NCBI GenBank assembly: GCA_001586965.3
Contig: LUCW03000308.1
Span: 80,001 to 101,560, forward strand
Reading direction: 5' to 3'
DNA: 21,560 bases
Source: Sphaeroforma sirkka
Lineage: Eukaryota; Opisthokonta; Ichthyosporea; Ichthyophonida
In this document: positions 1 through 9,609 of the stretch, in pieces
Position numbering within the stretch: position 1 is the stretch's first letter
Layout: every line of letters starts with the position of its first letter
Notes under the pieces: generated by a model
Told to the model about the DNA's origin: nothing
The model's input: the letters and a program-made list of their open reading frames with translations, nothing else
Database searches by the model: none
Translations under genes and position numbers: made by a program

Positions 1-48
1 TTTATGTATGTACGAATGTGTGTATGTGTATGTATGTATGTAAATACG
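1..48. repeat. GTAT/TATG-type tetranucleotide microsatellite
   Basis: The first ~48 bases are built from imperfect GTAT/TATG units, interrupted by a few GTGT steps. The run is cut by the window edge, so its full length is unknown. Positions 49-262 are unremarkable AT-rich sequence with no recognisable exon and end in the acceptor used by the next feature. Confidence 0.7.
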
Positions 49-262
49 GTGTATGTATTGTAGTATATATTTTATATTTATTTTTTTGGTGTATATGTAG
101 CTGGTTTTCCGCTGCACACCCCCATCATTGGCTAAGCAACATAGTTCCCTTCTTCTATACAATTAGAGCCATAAGCATCGAAGCAACTATGTCTCTTATA
201 CATGAGGTTAGACGGTACGTGCTATTTAAACACATCCATACTTCTGATTACACGTTTCACAG

Positions 263-2007
263 CCGATGATGATGGGCAGGCCTCTTCCAACGGTCAGAGT
301 GAGTTGGAAGTTCAGAAACGGTTTGTTCGGTACTACTGCAAGGTACACGATGTACATACAGCCTGATACTTACTCGTATCAACGTATATGCAAGCTGCGT
401 TATACGTCCGCTTGTGTGTACTTGTATCCGCTTGATCCTCAGTTCTGACGGTACGTTTATACGCGTTCGGCAAATGGAATACATGGGTACAAAGGAGGGG
501 CCTGTCTCATTCTGAAAGCGTCCCTGCTTGTTTGTTTGTAGCTGCATTCATTAGATTGTGTATTGTCCTATGGTTTTATGTTCTTAGTTACTGGGTTCAT
601 TTTTAAAGCTTATTAGGGTTTATGGTTTTAGAATTCGTTTGATTGTGTACTGTCCTATAGTTTATATCCTTCGTCTATTGACTGGATAGCGAGACGTTCA
701 CCAAGTGCTCCTATGATATTAAACATAGGGCTGCCTATGCCCTAAATATCTATAGAAGCGGGGTGGGGGCCTCTAACACTTCAAATTGACACGCATACAG
801 CCACTGTCTACAGTGTGGGTTCCAGATCTGTATGCCAAGCCATATGGAACCGATTCTAGCGTGTGTGGTACAGACACTCTCGCTCACGCTACTATCCCCC
901 CATATGATTTTATAAACCCTAAACCCTATAACCTTATACCCAGGTGATTCATTCAGTGCAAAGCCTACCTACCGCAGATGCTGCGACTGATCGCATCCAA
1001 TCAGATCGTCTGAATCTGGAGGCCGCATTTCGATTGGCTGTCAAGGGTGGCGACGCTTTCCGCGCCGAGGCCCGCGACCTTGCACAGTAAGCTTGCGCGT
1101 GCATGTCATATTGGTGTGTGTGCGTAATGTGTCATGTATGATTCTGTGTGACGTATGTCGTACCAGAGCGTGTGTACAGTGTAGTACCTGATTATGCGCG
1201 CATATAGTATAGTCCACAAACGAGAGAGACTGTAGCCAATGTTCCGCAGCGTATACTTGTACCGCACTTCTTTACGTATGTATATATAGGATAAGACTTC
1301 TGGAAATAATGCTTTCCGTAGCATTCTGAAGTGTATACGGTTGACCATTTTGTGGTTGTTGCTGGCTCACTACATTCAATTGTATAGCGGTGCCGTTGCC
1401 GTAGCAACCCAGGCGGATTGTTTGCCGCAGACCTGGGTACGGTCACGTAGCTTAAAATTGATTACTTCTCTGAGTGTCGCCGCTGATGGTACAAACCTGA
1501 AGAAATCCACTCTATGTGCCGAACGTCTGCCACCACAGCTCTAGTATTTACTTTCTATATCCTAGCATACCATGTGAGAGATTTATTCTTTATTTTGTAT
1601 AAACCATGAACATTATCTCATCACGTTAGGGGCTTGTGCCTGTACTGATTGTATGGATTGGTAATAATGTACGTAAACCATGAACTATATCTCACCGGAT
1701 CAGAGAATCTTGTACCTGTACATGGTATACGTATAGATTCATTCATTTACATACATCATGAACTATATCTCACCACATCAGGGGCTTGTACCTGTACCGT
1801 TTTACGCTGGACCCGAACACCAAGAAAGAAGTAGCCAGCTACGCAACGAACCACCACAGCATGAACGACATCAACTACGACAGCCTGAGTGATAAAATGA
1901 ATGATAATACCGTCAATGATAGTACAAACGACCCTGAGCAAAACGTTACCCAGAATGCCACTGCGCCGTCCACTACAGATACGGCCGCCTCCGACGCGAC
2001 TTGCTAA
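263..2007 (+). CDS. 3' end of an unrecognised multi-exon gene (last three exons)
   Basis: Three exons join in one frame: 263-342 (after TTTCACAG, donor GTACAC), 944-1086 (after TACCCAG, donor GTAAGC) and 1782-2007 (after ACATCAG, stop TAA at 2005-2007). Phases agree at both junctions: 0 at the first; at the second, CA joins G to make a Gln codon. About 148 residues are visible and the 5' part lies outside the window. Exon 1 encodes an acidic/Ser stretch then a helix-like segment ending RFVRYYCK. Exon 2 encodes a soluble helical stretch (NLEAAFRLAVKGGDAFRAEA). Exon 3 begins GLYLYRFTLDPNTKKEV and ends in a low-complexity Asn/Thr/Asp-rich tail, probably disordered. I do not recognise the family. 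The introns are 601 and 695 bp. The second holds an X-box palindrome and tandem copies of its own 3' end. Coding character and phase agreement are good; the exon borders are inferred. Confidence 0.6.
554..658. repeat. 87-bp-offset direct repeat in an intron
   Basis: An 18-base word at 554-571 (GATTGTGTATTGTCCTAT) recurs at 641-658 with one mismatch. The flanking bases are weakly alike, which suggests an old tandem duplication of about 87 bp. It lies in the intron between the first two visible exons of the leading gene. Confidence 0.5.
1395..1408. promoter_or_regulatory. X-box-like RFX site (GTTGCCGTAGCAAC)
   Basis: The 14 bases fit the RFX X-box form GTNRCC-N2-RGYAAC, with half-sites GTTGCC and AGCAAC around a 2-base spacer. 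It sits mid-intron, ~390 bp before the last exon of the leading gene. RFX proteins bind such sites in animals, fungi and related protists. That it is bound here is inference. Confidence 0.4.
1603..1800. repeat. Three tandem copies of an intron 3' end plus exon start
   Basis: Copies begin at 1603, 1677 and 1755 (offsets 74 and 78 bp), each opening with A(C/T)CATGAAC then ATATCTCA or ATTATCTCA. All carry an acceptor-like AG followed by (G)GGCTTGTACCTGTAC or a variant. Only the third copy (acceptor at 1780-1781) leads into an open exon. Using the copy at 1704 would stay in frame but meets TGA at 1759. Using the copy at 1630 would shift the frame. Confidence 0.75.
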
Positions 2008-2037
2008 GTTGGAACGAAAACAATGGATGAATCAAGC

Positions 2038-2043
2038 AATAAA
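2038..2043 (+). terminator. Polyadenylation signal AATAAA
   Basis: AATAAA lies 31 bases past the stop codon of the leading gene, a typical place for a short 3' UTR. It supports 2005-2007 as the true end of that gene. Confidence 0.6.
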
Positions 2044-2370
2044 TCGTGATTAAAACTACACTGTTAACTTTACTTTGGTGTAGATTGAATTTATTAATAT
2101 CTATGGTGCATATATAACCAGCTCGATTTTGCCCGGGCATGCGTCAGAAAAAAATACCTGTCAAAGCCTCGTACAAGTCCTGTCTTCCTTGTACGTAGTA
2201 CTTTGACCTGAGCATCTAATAGTGACATGCAATAGACGAACCATGTGCTCTGCAATACTCACTTCGTGAGAATTGGAAGGTGAGCATTATTCAGATTCAG
2301 TACGGCTGCTCCCCCAGATGGGGCATACATTGTCATACCTCTGGAAGATTCGTATCGGAGTATTCCAACA

Positions 2371-2529
2371 CCGGTACTATATATGTAACTATACAAATAT
2401 GTATAGATGTGTATTTAAGTGAAAGTAGTCGACAAATGAGTCTCAACCGGTAATATATATTGACTATACAAATATGTATAGATGGGTGTGTATAAGTGCA
2501 AGTGAGTCACAAATGGATTTTGACCGGCA

Positions 2530-2574
<45 letters not shown>

Positions 2575-2708
2575 ACTATACAAATATGTACAAATGTGAA
2601 TCTAAGTGACAGTAAGTCCACAAATGAGTTTCGACCGGTACTGTATTTATATGACTATCAAATACGTATAGTCAAAATATACAGTGGGCCACAATTGAAG
2701 TTCGAGGG
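2371..2708. repeat. 76-78 bp minisatellite, four copies, with (TA)11(TG)11 insert
   Basis: Copies start with CCGG(T/C)A at 2371, 2447, 2524 and 2635. Each contains GACTATACAAATATGTATAG or a variant, then AAGTG-rich sequence and CACAAATGAGT. The third copy is longer because it holds a pure (TA)11 run (2531-2552) followed by (TG)11 (2553-2574). The fourth copy is the most diverged. The flanks at 2044-2370 and 2709-2965 show no exon I can support. Confidence 0.85.
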
Positions 2709-2965
2709 TAGGGACGAGGTGGTTGTGTCGCGCTATACTGAGAACGGCACGTACCGAACTGGCTTAGTGCCGCGATAAAAAAGTGCTACCGTTTCGAAAC
2801 ATAATGTGAATCCCGGTGAGAAAAATTGCAGAGAGACACCTATGAGTAGATATATTTTAATTGTTCAAGATTGTCTATTAGTGCTCGCTCTATATAAAAG
2901 GTACCAATAAATCAGACCCCATGGGCGTACATTCAGAAAATATCTACAACATGTCGATGTCATGA

Positions 2966-3264
2966 GCGGAAGCTACCCAACTAGACATTGATCTTCATTT
3001 TCTCGAAGTGGCTCACATGCTCTGTAAAAACGGGTATGATCCTGTCTCAATCTTTGAGGTGTACGATCTTGTACTAAAAATCGGATCCAGATCGCTGGCT
3101 TGGTGCGATATGAGATCAGTCACGATATGTTTGCAAGTGGTTGCCAAAACGCCCACTATCATGGTCTAGGCCTGTCGTCCGTGAGCCTCTCTGCACATAA
3201 AATTGGAGGGAGTGTCAAGCATATGGAGCTAGAAACGTGGAGCAAGCTCAAAAGACGACTCTGA
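2966..3264 (+). pseudogene. Frameshifted coding-like remnant, family unknown
   Basis: Two overlapping open frames on the same strand look like one protein broken by a frameshift. The first (2966-3169) reads soluble, codon-like sequence including HFLEVAHMLCKNGYDPVSIF. The second (3058-3264) continues in another frame with GLVRYEISHDMFASGCQNAH and ends KLKRRL-stop. Neither has a good early ATG or a clear acceptor. The frame seems to move at about 3075-3100. The piece would give about 95 residues. I do not recognise the family. A decayed transposon ORF or a dead gene fragment are both possible, as is chance. Confidence 0.35.
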
Positions 3265-3359
3265 TTGACTGTGGCAAAATGACTTTCTCGTAATTTCAAG
3301 AAAGATCGTAGAGAGTCTCTTACCAACTCATTCTCGCGTTCGTAGGCCCCAATAATTCA

Positions 3360-4320
3360 TTACGGCGTGCGATGATATTCGTAACTTTGCTTTCCACTCT
3401 TCTGTGCTAAAGTTGTATTTAAAAAAAAATCAATATTATACATATTAGCGACCAAATGTTTCAAATGTTTGAGCGGATTCGTTATGATACCAAATGTTTG
3501 AGCGGAATCGGATATATGACCAACACTACATAAATATGAAATTATGATATCCACCATGGCCTTTCAAAAATTAAACATACCAACTATTTTATCAATATGA
3601 ATTTATGATACCAAGCACCATACATGGCATACAACACCGAGGAAAAAACGTTGAAACTAGGCTCTAAGCGAATTAAAAAGACTAACAGTGAGAGTAGTTG
3701 ATATTTTTCAAAAAAAAAAAACCACCCCGCTGCCAACTATGTTTTTATCGTTTATGATACCAAATTGTGCGAGACAGTGAGAGAATTCGAATGTTTATAT
3801 GACACTAACACTAATATGAAATGAAAATATATGATGTAACCGGGTACCAGGAAATAAATAAATAAATCGTATATGCGGCTCGAAGCGAATTCAAAACAGT
3901 GCAATAATTAAGTTGATATCTTGTAAAAGGCAAATGCGGCTATGGTTTTTATTTATTTATGATACCAATTGCAAATATTCGAGAGGATTGAAATATATGA
4001 TACCAACTCTATTGCTAGATATTATCATAGCTGTTTAATTGAGATTTGAGTGCATAATTCAGAAGGCTATGATCTGAGAAGGCTAATATGGCTATGTAAT
4101 AATAATTATATTTATAATACATACTAAATAACTATAAATATATATGAATTTATGTCTTATGATACCAACACCGAGAAAAACATTGTCAGTAGCTAGGCTC
4201 GGAGCGAATCGAAAACAGTGACAGTAGAAATAAATTTTAAATGTTTTTTTGTAAATAATATTTGTCAACTTTTCCAGGCTGCATAATAATATTTTACGGT
4301 GGCTATGATATGAGGACAAT
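3360..4320. repeat. Diverged AT-rich dispersed/tandem repeat region
   Basis: The motif ATGATACCAA (or ATGACACTAA/ATGACCAACA) recurs about eight times. A second motif, GGCTC(T/G)(A/G)AGCGAAT followed by an AAAACAGTG-like string, appears near 3659, 3876 and 4195. Spacing is irregular (217 and 319 bp) and divergence is high, so this is an old, decayed array or several copies of one element. No ORF here is convincing. Confidence 0.6.
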
Positions 4321-5475
4321 ATTAATGGTATAGGCCACTATTGATATTGCCCGTGGCGCTGATGCAACTGTTGTCTTATTAGCAGTAATAAATACTCACA
4401 GTCTCGCATTCTCACTGTTGGTATTCGGTACTTCTATTGTTGAGTGATGACGCAGGGAAACACTAAAACAGGAAACTGGTAGAGAACGAAAGATAAGACT
4501 CGTAGGAGACGAAATAAATAGAGAGCGAGTACACATTTCACTCAAATGGAAAGAGTACAGGCCTAGTGGATACACGCGTGCGTTTGAACTTTTCAATTTT
4601 CGCTGTTTGTAGTACATCTGTCGCAGTATGTGCCGCCAATTACATCTGAATGGCGCGACATCCTTTAATGCCTATATATGCTATCAAAGTGGTCAAGTCC
4701 AGCCCCAACTATTCGGCAAGGGCCCCCCTCCCCAACTTTTTTTCGGACTTTATTCGCCTGAAACAAATATCCACTTGGAACCGCTTAAGTCTAAAACCAT
4801 GATCGTCGGAATGATACGACTGTTGCATCGAATTGAGATGGCTACTACCACTGATATGGCGTGTGCTGATATACATCAATCTGTTTCATCTGATATGACC
4901 AAAACTAAATTGCTGACGTACTTCGCAATGATGCCAAGTTCCAGATGATTGTTATTCTAAGGCTTTCGCTGATGCCACTTGCTACCAAGGCTTCAACGCT
5001 GAGGCTACCAGACTCTACTGTTTGTACGGCTTTCAAGGCGTTTAAGTATGCAGCCGACTCCAAGACTCGTTGGGGTTGTAATCTTCCGTGCATGCTTTAC
5101 ATCACCAAAGCACCGTTGCTATTGCAGTGAACCTCGTCGAATTTAAAACCAGCCTACCACGATTTCTGCTTTGATTTGAGAGCGAGATCAAACGGACGTG
5201 TTCATAAGTGAGCTAGGACATATATTGAGTCCAAGCACACCGGTCGCATCAGCGAACCCGGCGAAACAAGGGCTTGGCTCGCATAGATACGACCCGCAAT
5301 TCTCACTTTAACAAATAGAGATTGAAAGAATTCGAAAGCAGATTTTAATTTCGTTCTATAAAACTAAATAACCTTTTCGTTTTGTGTATTTTCAGGTTCT
5401 GGTCTTGTTTAGGGCCTTCAGTTGAGTAACCAACGCAAATAAAGTATAACATATAACGGTACATTTCTGGCTCTT
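4321..5475. other. Gene-poor stretch with overlapping doubtful ORFs
   Basis: No gene can be supported. A 106-codon + strand ORF starts at an ATG at 4628 and ends at 4948. The sequence after it (4945-5130) is open in one + frame, nearly open in a second, and open on the - strand at 4905-5093. None matches a family I know and no splice plan links them. GTGTATTTTCAG at 5386-5397 looks like an acceptor but is followed by stops in all frames within ~40 bases. It may be a decayed element. Confidence 0.3.
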
Positions 5476-5757
5476 ATGTCAAAATTTGTATTTAATACAT
5501 TGTACATAAATTCCTTGTGGAATATGGAAAGATTGCTGTATTTCGGAATGTTGCTGCTACAAAGAATGTATGCGTGCCTCTGGACATGTTCTGAGTGTTC
5601 ACAGAGGATCGTGGGCAATCACTTTCCTTATATCTTTCTACACTTGGATCATACTGGTATAAATATTAAAGCTTTATTCGGCTGGGATACACAATGGCTT
5701 GACGGATCGTTCGACTTCAGAAGGGGCGGCGAATATGTTATATTAATTCCCGTGTGA
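5476..5757 (+). CDS. Doubtful 93-codon ORF, possible exon of the following gene
   Basis: An ATG-initiated ORF of 93 codons ends at TGA 5755-5757. It is rich in aromatic and hydrophobic residues and Cys, and I do not recognise it. It lies upstream of the candidate exon pair at 5960-6512 and could belong to the same locus. No donor/acceptor pair that keeps the frame is obvious. Treat it as hypothetical. Confidence 0.2.
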   Translation: MSKFVFNTLYINSLWNMERLLYFGMLLLQRMYACLWTCSECSQRIVGNHFPYIFLHLDHTGINIKALFGWDTQWLDGSFDFRRGGEYVILIPV

Positions 5758-5959
5758 ACAAAGAATGTGTATCGAAATGTTTATATGTTTGGGTATTGGA
5801 TATTGTCTTCAATATTAAATTTTTCTAACTTTAGAACATTCAGATCAGCGGGTTTGCACTAACAATATAAAACACCCGACAGCACACATTTTTGAGGAAA
5901 ATAACCTCAAATACACTGACACGGATGCTTAAATCTACTAGATACAGACGATTTCGTAG

Positions 5960-6512
5960 AGTTTCACTCAGTTTGTAAACTCTGCGAGTGTCGATAGGTG
6001 TCATCGGGTTTTTATGACAGCGGATACATCGTGTGATTTCGATTTGCAAGTGCCGTTCTTTGAGAAGCACAAGGCAAATAAGGCTTTCGAAGAATTTAAG
6101 GCCGGTTACTACCTGCCGCCGTTGAAATCCTGGCATGACGGTAAATGGCCATACAAATTTAACAAGATATAGTTGACTGATCCCCTCGCCAGAGCTTAAG
6201 CTGTTGACCTAGAAAATATTTGAGTAGTCCTATTAAATAAGTCACAATTGCTCACTTTCAACTGGTGGACGAAAATTTGTCTTTTTTGCAGCAACATCTA
6301 TGGCTAAGTGGTTACTAAATAATTCATACCGTGATATGTTGGGTATCACTACTTCCCTCGTTCTTTCGACCAATACGCCCAAGTACAATACGATTGATAG
6401 CACCAAGAAACCATCGTTCCCGCGAAATAGCATGAGGTCTTGGGAAGGTGTTTCACGGAGGGTGCATATATCGTACTGCGGTGTATGTGAACTCAAGGGG
6501 AGACCAGGATAG
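5960..6512 (+). CDS. Candidate two-exon 3' end of an unknown gene, convergent with ADI1
   Basis: An open frame runs from 5960 (ATG at 6014) to 6140, followed by donor GTAAAT. A strong acceptor, TTTGTCTTTTTTGCAG, ends at 6291. The phase fits exactly: the G left at 6140 plus CA gives an Ala codon, and exon 6292-6512 stays open to TAG at 6510-6512. The intron would be 151 bp. Without splicing the first exon runs on to a TAG at about 6170. Exon 1 is charged and soluble-looking (FFEKHKANKAFEEFKAGYYL); exon 2 has KW, Ser/Thr-rich and basic segments. No AATAAA follows on this strand. Further 5' exons are not identified. Phase fit and the strong acceptor argue for a real gene or a recently dead one. 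The family is unknown. Confidence 0.4.
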
Positions 6513-6548
6513 AGTCGAACAGCTAGACACTAATATTGACTGGGAAGC

Positions 6549-6554
6549 TTTATT
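6549..6554 (-). terminator. ADI1 polyadenylation signal AATAAA
   Basis: On the minus strand AATAAA occurs 42 bases past the ADI1 stop codon. It supports the assigned 3' end and puts the transcript end close to the stop of the convergent candidate gene at 6512. Confidence 0.65.
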
Positions 6555-6595
6555 GCTTGGATGATAGCCGTAACTACAGGCTGTGAATTTTAGTT

Positions 6596-8352
6596 CTATG
6601 CCGAGATGGTCTTCAGGTAGCTCTGGCGCTGCTCATTGTCGTCCGCTGGGCGATTGATTGGGACCCATTGAGGCTCGTCTTTGAACAATCGGAGTGCGTG
6701 CACGCTGTAAAGAACATGGATTATAGTTAGCAACATTACCAAAAATAGGAGATATATTACAGTTGGCAACAAACAACAAACTCAAAGATAGAACATGGAT
6801 ATTAGTTAGCAGCATAACCAGAAATAGGTACGTGATTGGGGTAGGTATATATATTAAAACAAAAGCACAGGTCCGCTACCAGATCCACGCACACCATAGA
6901 ATATGTGTATGTCGAGACATGCGTCCACATATTTTGAATAGAAAAGCACAGGACCACTACAAAAAACACACCCACTAGAGAATAAGACGGGTGATTTGTA
7001 GTAGCTCCTAGTACCTCTAGACCCACGTCTTGTGTCTATCGTATACATCAAGTTACATCAGCACACAATCCAGTGGAGAATGCGTTATTTCACATCCTTA
7101 TACGTTTGGTACCTCGTACACGGCTGCTGGCGTACGTAGGTACACTATCGAAGCGCACTATATATACACGAAGATACTTTAACGTAACGACACTCCTCTG
7201 ATGTCCATCAATTATACATCACTCAACGCGTACTCACAAGTTATTTGTATCCAGCGTAAAACGGTGGTAGATGCCTGCCGGCAAAATTAAGAGATCCCCC
7301 GTCTCTACGGCGATGCGGATCCACTCGTCCTTCTGACTACGCACATCGAAGTAACCAGTACCCGCTTTAATGTATCGGATTTCCTCGTCCTCATGCAAAT
7401 GCCTGCGCAAGTAAAACACAGATGCAACATAAGTATATGTATGGGCACGCAGATACGTACCACAGGTCTACACGAGTATGCGGGGTAAAGTATAGCACAG
7501 CTGAAAGGAAAACCTAGTTTATAAAAAAAGAAAAATCTGTTGTTAGCGGATACCCTACACTCAACTATACAGTAATGCTTCATACAACTGCACACATTGT
7601 GGTGATATGTGTCAGTATTTCCGTACCGCGTCTCCCTTCGCAATTCCTCGATCGTTTTCGCTCATTAGTATGAAAACGCTCCTACGATAGAGCACTTTGT
7701 TCCACATACATAGCTAAGCCTATGGAATACAATACATACAACAATACAATACAGCGATGCGCAGACAGCAGTATAGACCTAAAGATTAAAGTACAGCTAC
7801 TCAGGCGCACGCATAGTTGACTTTGTATGCGCATTCACACCCAATACGTGGACGTACTTATATTCGAATACGTAAAGCGTTGGTATTCACGCTGGAGTCG
7901 ACCTAGATTGGCGCATGAGGCAGCGGACAATACGTTACTGTGTCGAGTATATAAACCAATGGCCAACACAGTGTATAAACCAATACCTTTCTGTTTGCAT
8001 GATGTTTCAGTCATTAACAAGGAACGTACTTTACGTATATAGATAGCCGATGTCAAACATGCACAGTCAATGTCCCAGATGCGCAATCCGTAAGCAAAAA
8101 TAGAACATACTCTTCGTAGAAGCTTTTGATTTTGTCCTCGTAATTGGGCAGTTTTTGAGGCGAGCATGTGATCTGTATGTATAGTAGAGTGTTAATGTAA
8201 ACAAATATACTGACGCAATCTATCAAGAAATAAAATATCGGAGACACATGTGCATGTAAATGATCGAATTATGCGTAAACATTGAAAACATTCAAATGCA
8301 TATATATATATATTATGCTTAAATATAAATACAGATATATATATATTGTACT

Positions 8353-8386
<34 letters not shown>

Positions 8387-8426
8387 ATATATATATATAT
8401 ATATATCATATATACATCATGTATAC

Positions 8427-8469
<43 letters not shown>

Positions 8470-8503
8470 ATACATATATATATGCCATATATATATATAT
8501 ATA

Positions 8504-8554
<51 letters not shown>

Positions 8555-8630
8555 ACATCCATATGTATATCCTAGTCAAAATAGTATATGTATATATATA
8601 TATAATATGTATATATATGCATATATATAT

Positions 8631-8684
<54 letters not shown>

Positions 8685-8690
8685 TGCTTG

Positions 8691-8770
<80 letters not shown>

Positions 8771-9609
8771 TAGGGGTTGATATTTATAAACATATATACG
8801 TCTACACGATATTATTCGCATATGTATTCACCTATATGCATCATGTCCGCATTCACATTTTCGTACTTTAATATCTTCTTGGGGTTAAAATTACACAAGA
8901 ATAGATATATACTGAAGAAAATTGTAATAATGTTGAAAAACACTCGTGAACGATGAAACCAATTTCCTATAGCAATCAGAGTAGACAATATGCGATCAAA
9001 TAGACATCATGAAACTAAAACTATCTATCAGCAAGATAGTTATATGCGAAAAAAATAAATAAATAAATTCAGATACTTTGCACTTTTGATCACACAGAGA
9101 TAAAGCCATGGAGCTCTATACCCTGAACACTAATGATAACGAACAGTACGCTAACAGTGTATTATATTGGCATGAGCAAGTACGATTGCGCCACCTTCAG
9201 CATGTGGGAAACCCTTGGGGTTTGCTACGAGCACTGACGCAGCGAACATATCTGAATTCCTAAGCCACCAATGAGGGCCGATTTAACGCTCAGATACATT
9301 CCACCTCGCGTATATCGGGCACTCCTTTGGCATACTAACAAACTACCATCACTCCACCTGGCACCGCAATCACACATCAAATCCAAAATTATACAGGATC
9401 GTATCATCCACATAGACACAGACCTCGTCTCTATTCTTGTAGTTCCTTTCTTTGCAAATCTCGTCAATCTTTTCCTCGTTTGTGATACTCCAGTACAAAA
9501 CACCAACCTTCACCAACTGTGCCAAAGACACCTCCACGTTGGGTGTCCTTTGGTGCAGCTCGCGCTGGTCAATGGTCTGATCATTGTCGTGAATCCATGC
9601 CTTCACCAT
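6596..9609 (-). CDS. ADI1: Acireductone dioxygenase (ARD), four exons, complete
   Basis: Acireductone dioxygenase is a cupin metalloenzyme (Fe or Ni) of the methionine salvage pathway. The Fe form converts 1,2-dihydroxy-3-keto-5-methylthiopentene to the methionine precursor 2-keto-4-methylthiobutyrate plus formate. Exons, in coding order on the minus strand, are 9609-9424, 8172-8111, 7402-7238 and 6704-6596; phases agree throughout, giving 173 aa (human 179). The start MVKAW aligns with the family start MVQAW. Metal ligands are present: H84, H86 and E90 (HLHEDEE) and H129 (GIYHRF). [21 protein letters not shown] and NRPADD are typical family strings. The exon 1 donor GTCTGT is weak, chosen because it keeps the family spacing; other donors are GTATGT and GTGAGT. 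Introns are 1251, 708 and 533 bp; the first carries a large (TA)n tract. It is divergent from GPN2. The product is normally cytosolic or nuclear. Confidence 0.95.
6711..6984. repeat. Two successive ~80 bp-offset duplications in ADI1 intron 3
   Basis: A ~39-base unit at 6711-6750 (begins AGAACATGGAT, contains TAGTTAGCA and ACCA(A/G)AAATAGG) recurs at 6790-6828. Another unit at 6861-6903 (AAAAGCACAGG...) recurs at 6942-6984. Offsets are 79 and 81 bp. Read on the gene strand, the first unit contains CTAAC about 22 bases before the exon 4 acceptor, so the duplication copied the probable branch-point region. Confidence 0.7.
8299..8770. repeat. Long (TA)n microsatellite in ADI1 intron 1
   Basis: About 470 bases consist almost only of TA steps, broken by ATGCAT, ATACAT and similar. 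The longest pure run is 8695-8764 (35 units). Both strands give long tyrosine/isoleucine 'ORFs' here that are artefacts of the repeat. Repeat length in the assembly may be wrong. Confidence 0.95.
9108..9263 (+). CDS. Doubtful 51-aa ORF, antisense within ADI1 intron 1
   Basis: ATG in a good context (AAAGCCATGG) opens a 51-residue frame ending at TAA 9261-9263, with coding-like composition (for example [20 protein letters not shown]). A second + frame from ATG 9271 runs on into the antisense of ADI1 exon 1. No known family. It may be a fragment of an inserted element or chance. Confidence 0.2.
   Translation: MELYTLNTNDNEQYANSVLYWHEQVRLRHLQHVGNPWGLLRALTQRTYLNS

Noticed and set aside
700..760. 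Small inverted repeats (TAGGGC/GCCCTA, CATAGG/CCTATG)
   Set aside because: Arms of only six bases in an intron; expected by chance.
2684..2778. Coding-like end of a 74-codon ORF (DEVVVSRYTENGTYRTG)
   Set aside because: The upstream half is the minisatellite, there is no start or acceptor in phase, and only ~25 residues look coding.
4905..5130. Region open on both strands and in more than one frame
   Set aside because: Protein-like strings occur in three frames, which suggests composition rather than coding; no splice signals or family match.
5500..6512. A piggyBac-like transposase C-terminus
   Set aside because: A few spacings (KW then Thr/Ser, then KKP, then a basic end) recalled it, but catalytic Asp motifs and inverted repeats are not seen.
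8282..8871. Long overlapping ORFs on both strands (up to 150 codons)
   Set aside because: They are translations of (TA)n repeats (Tyr/Ile runs), open on both strands for trivial reasons, inside an ADI1 intron.
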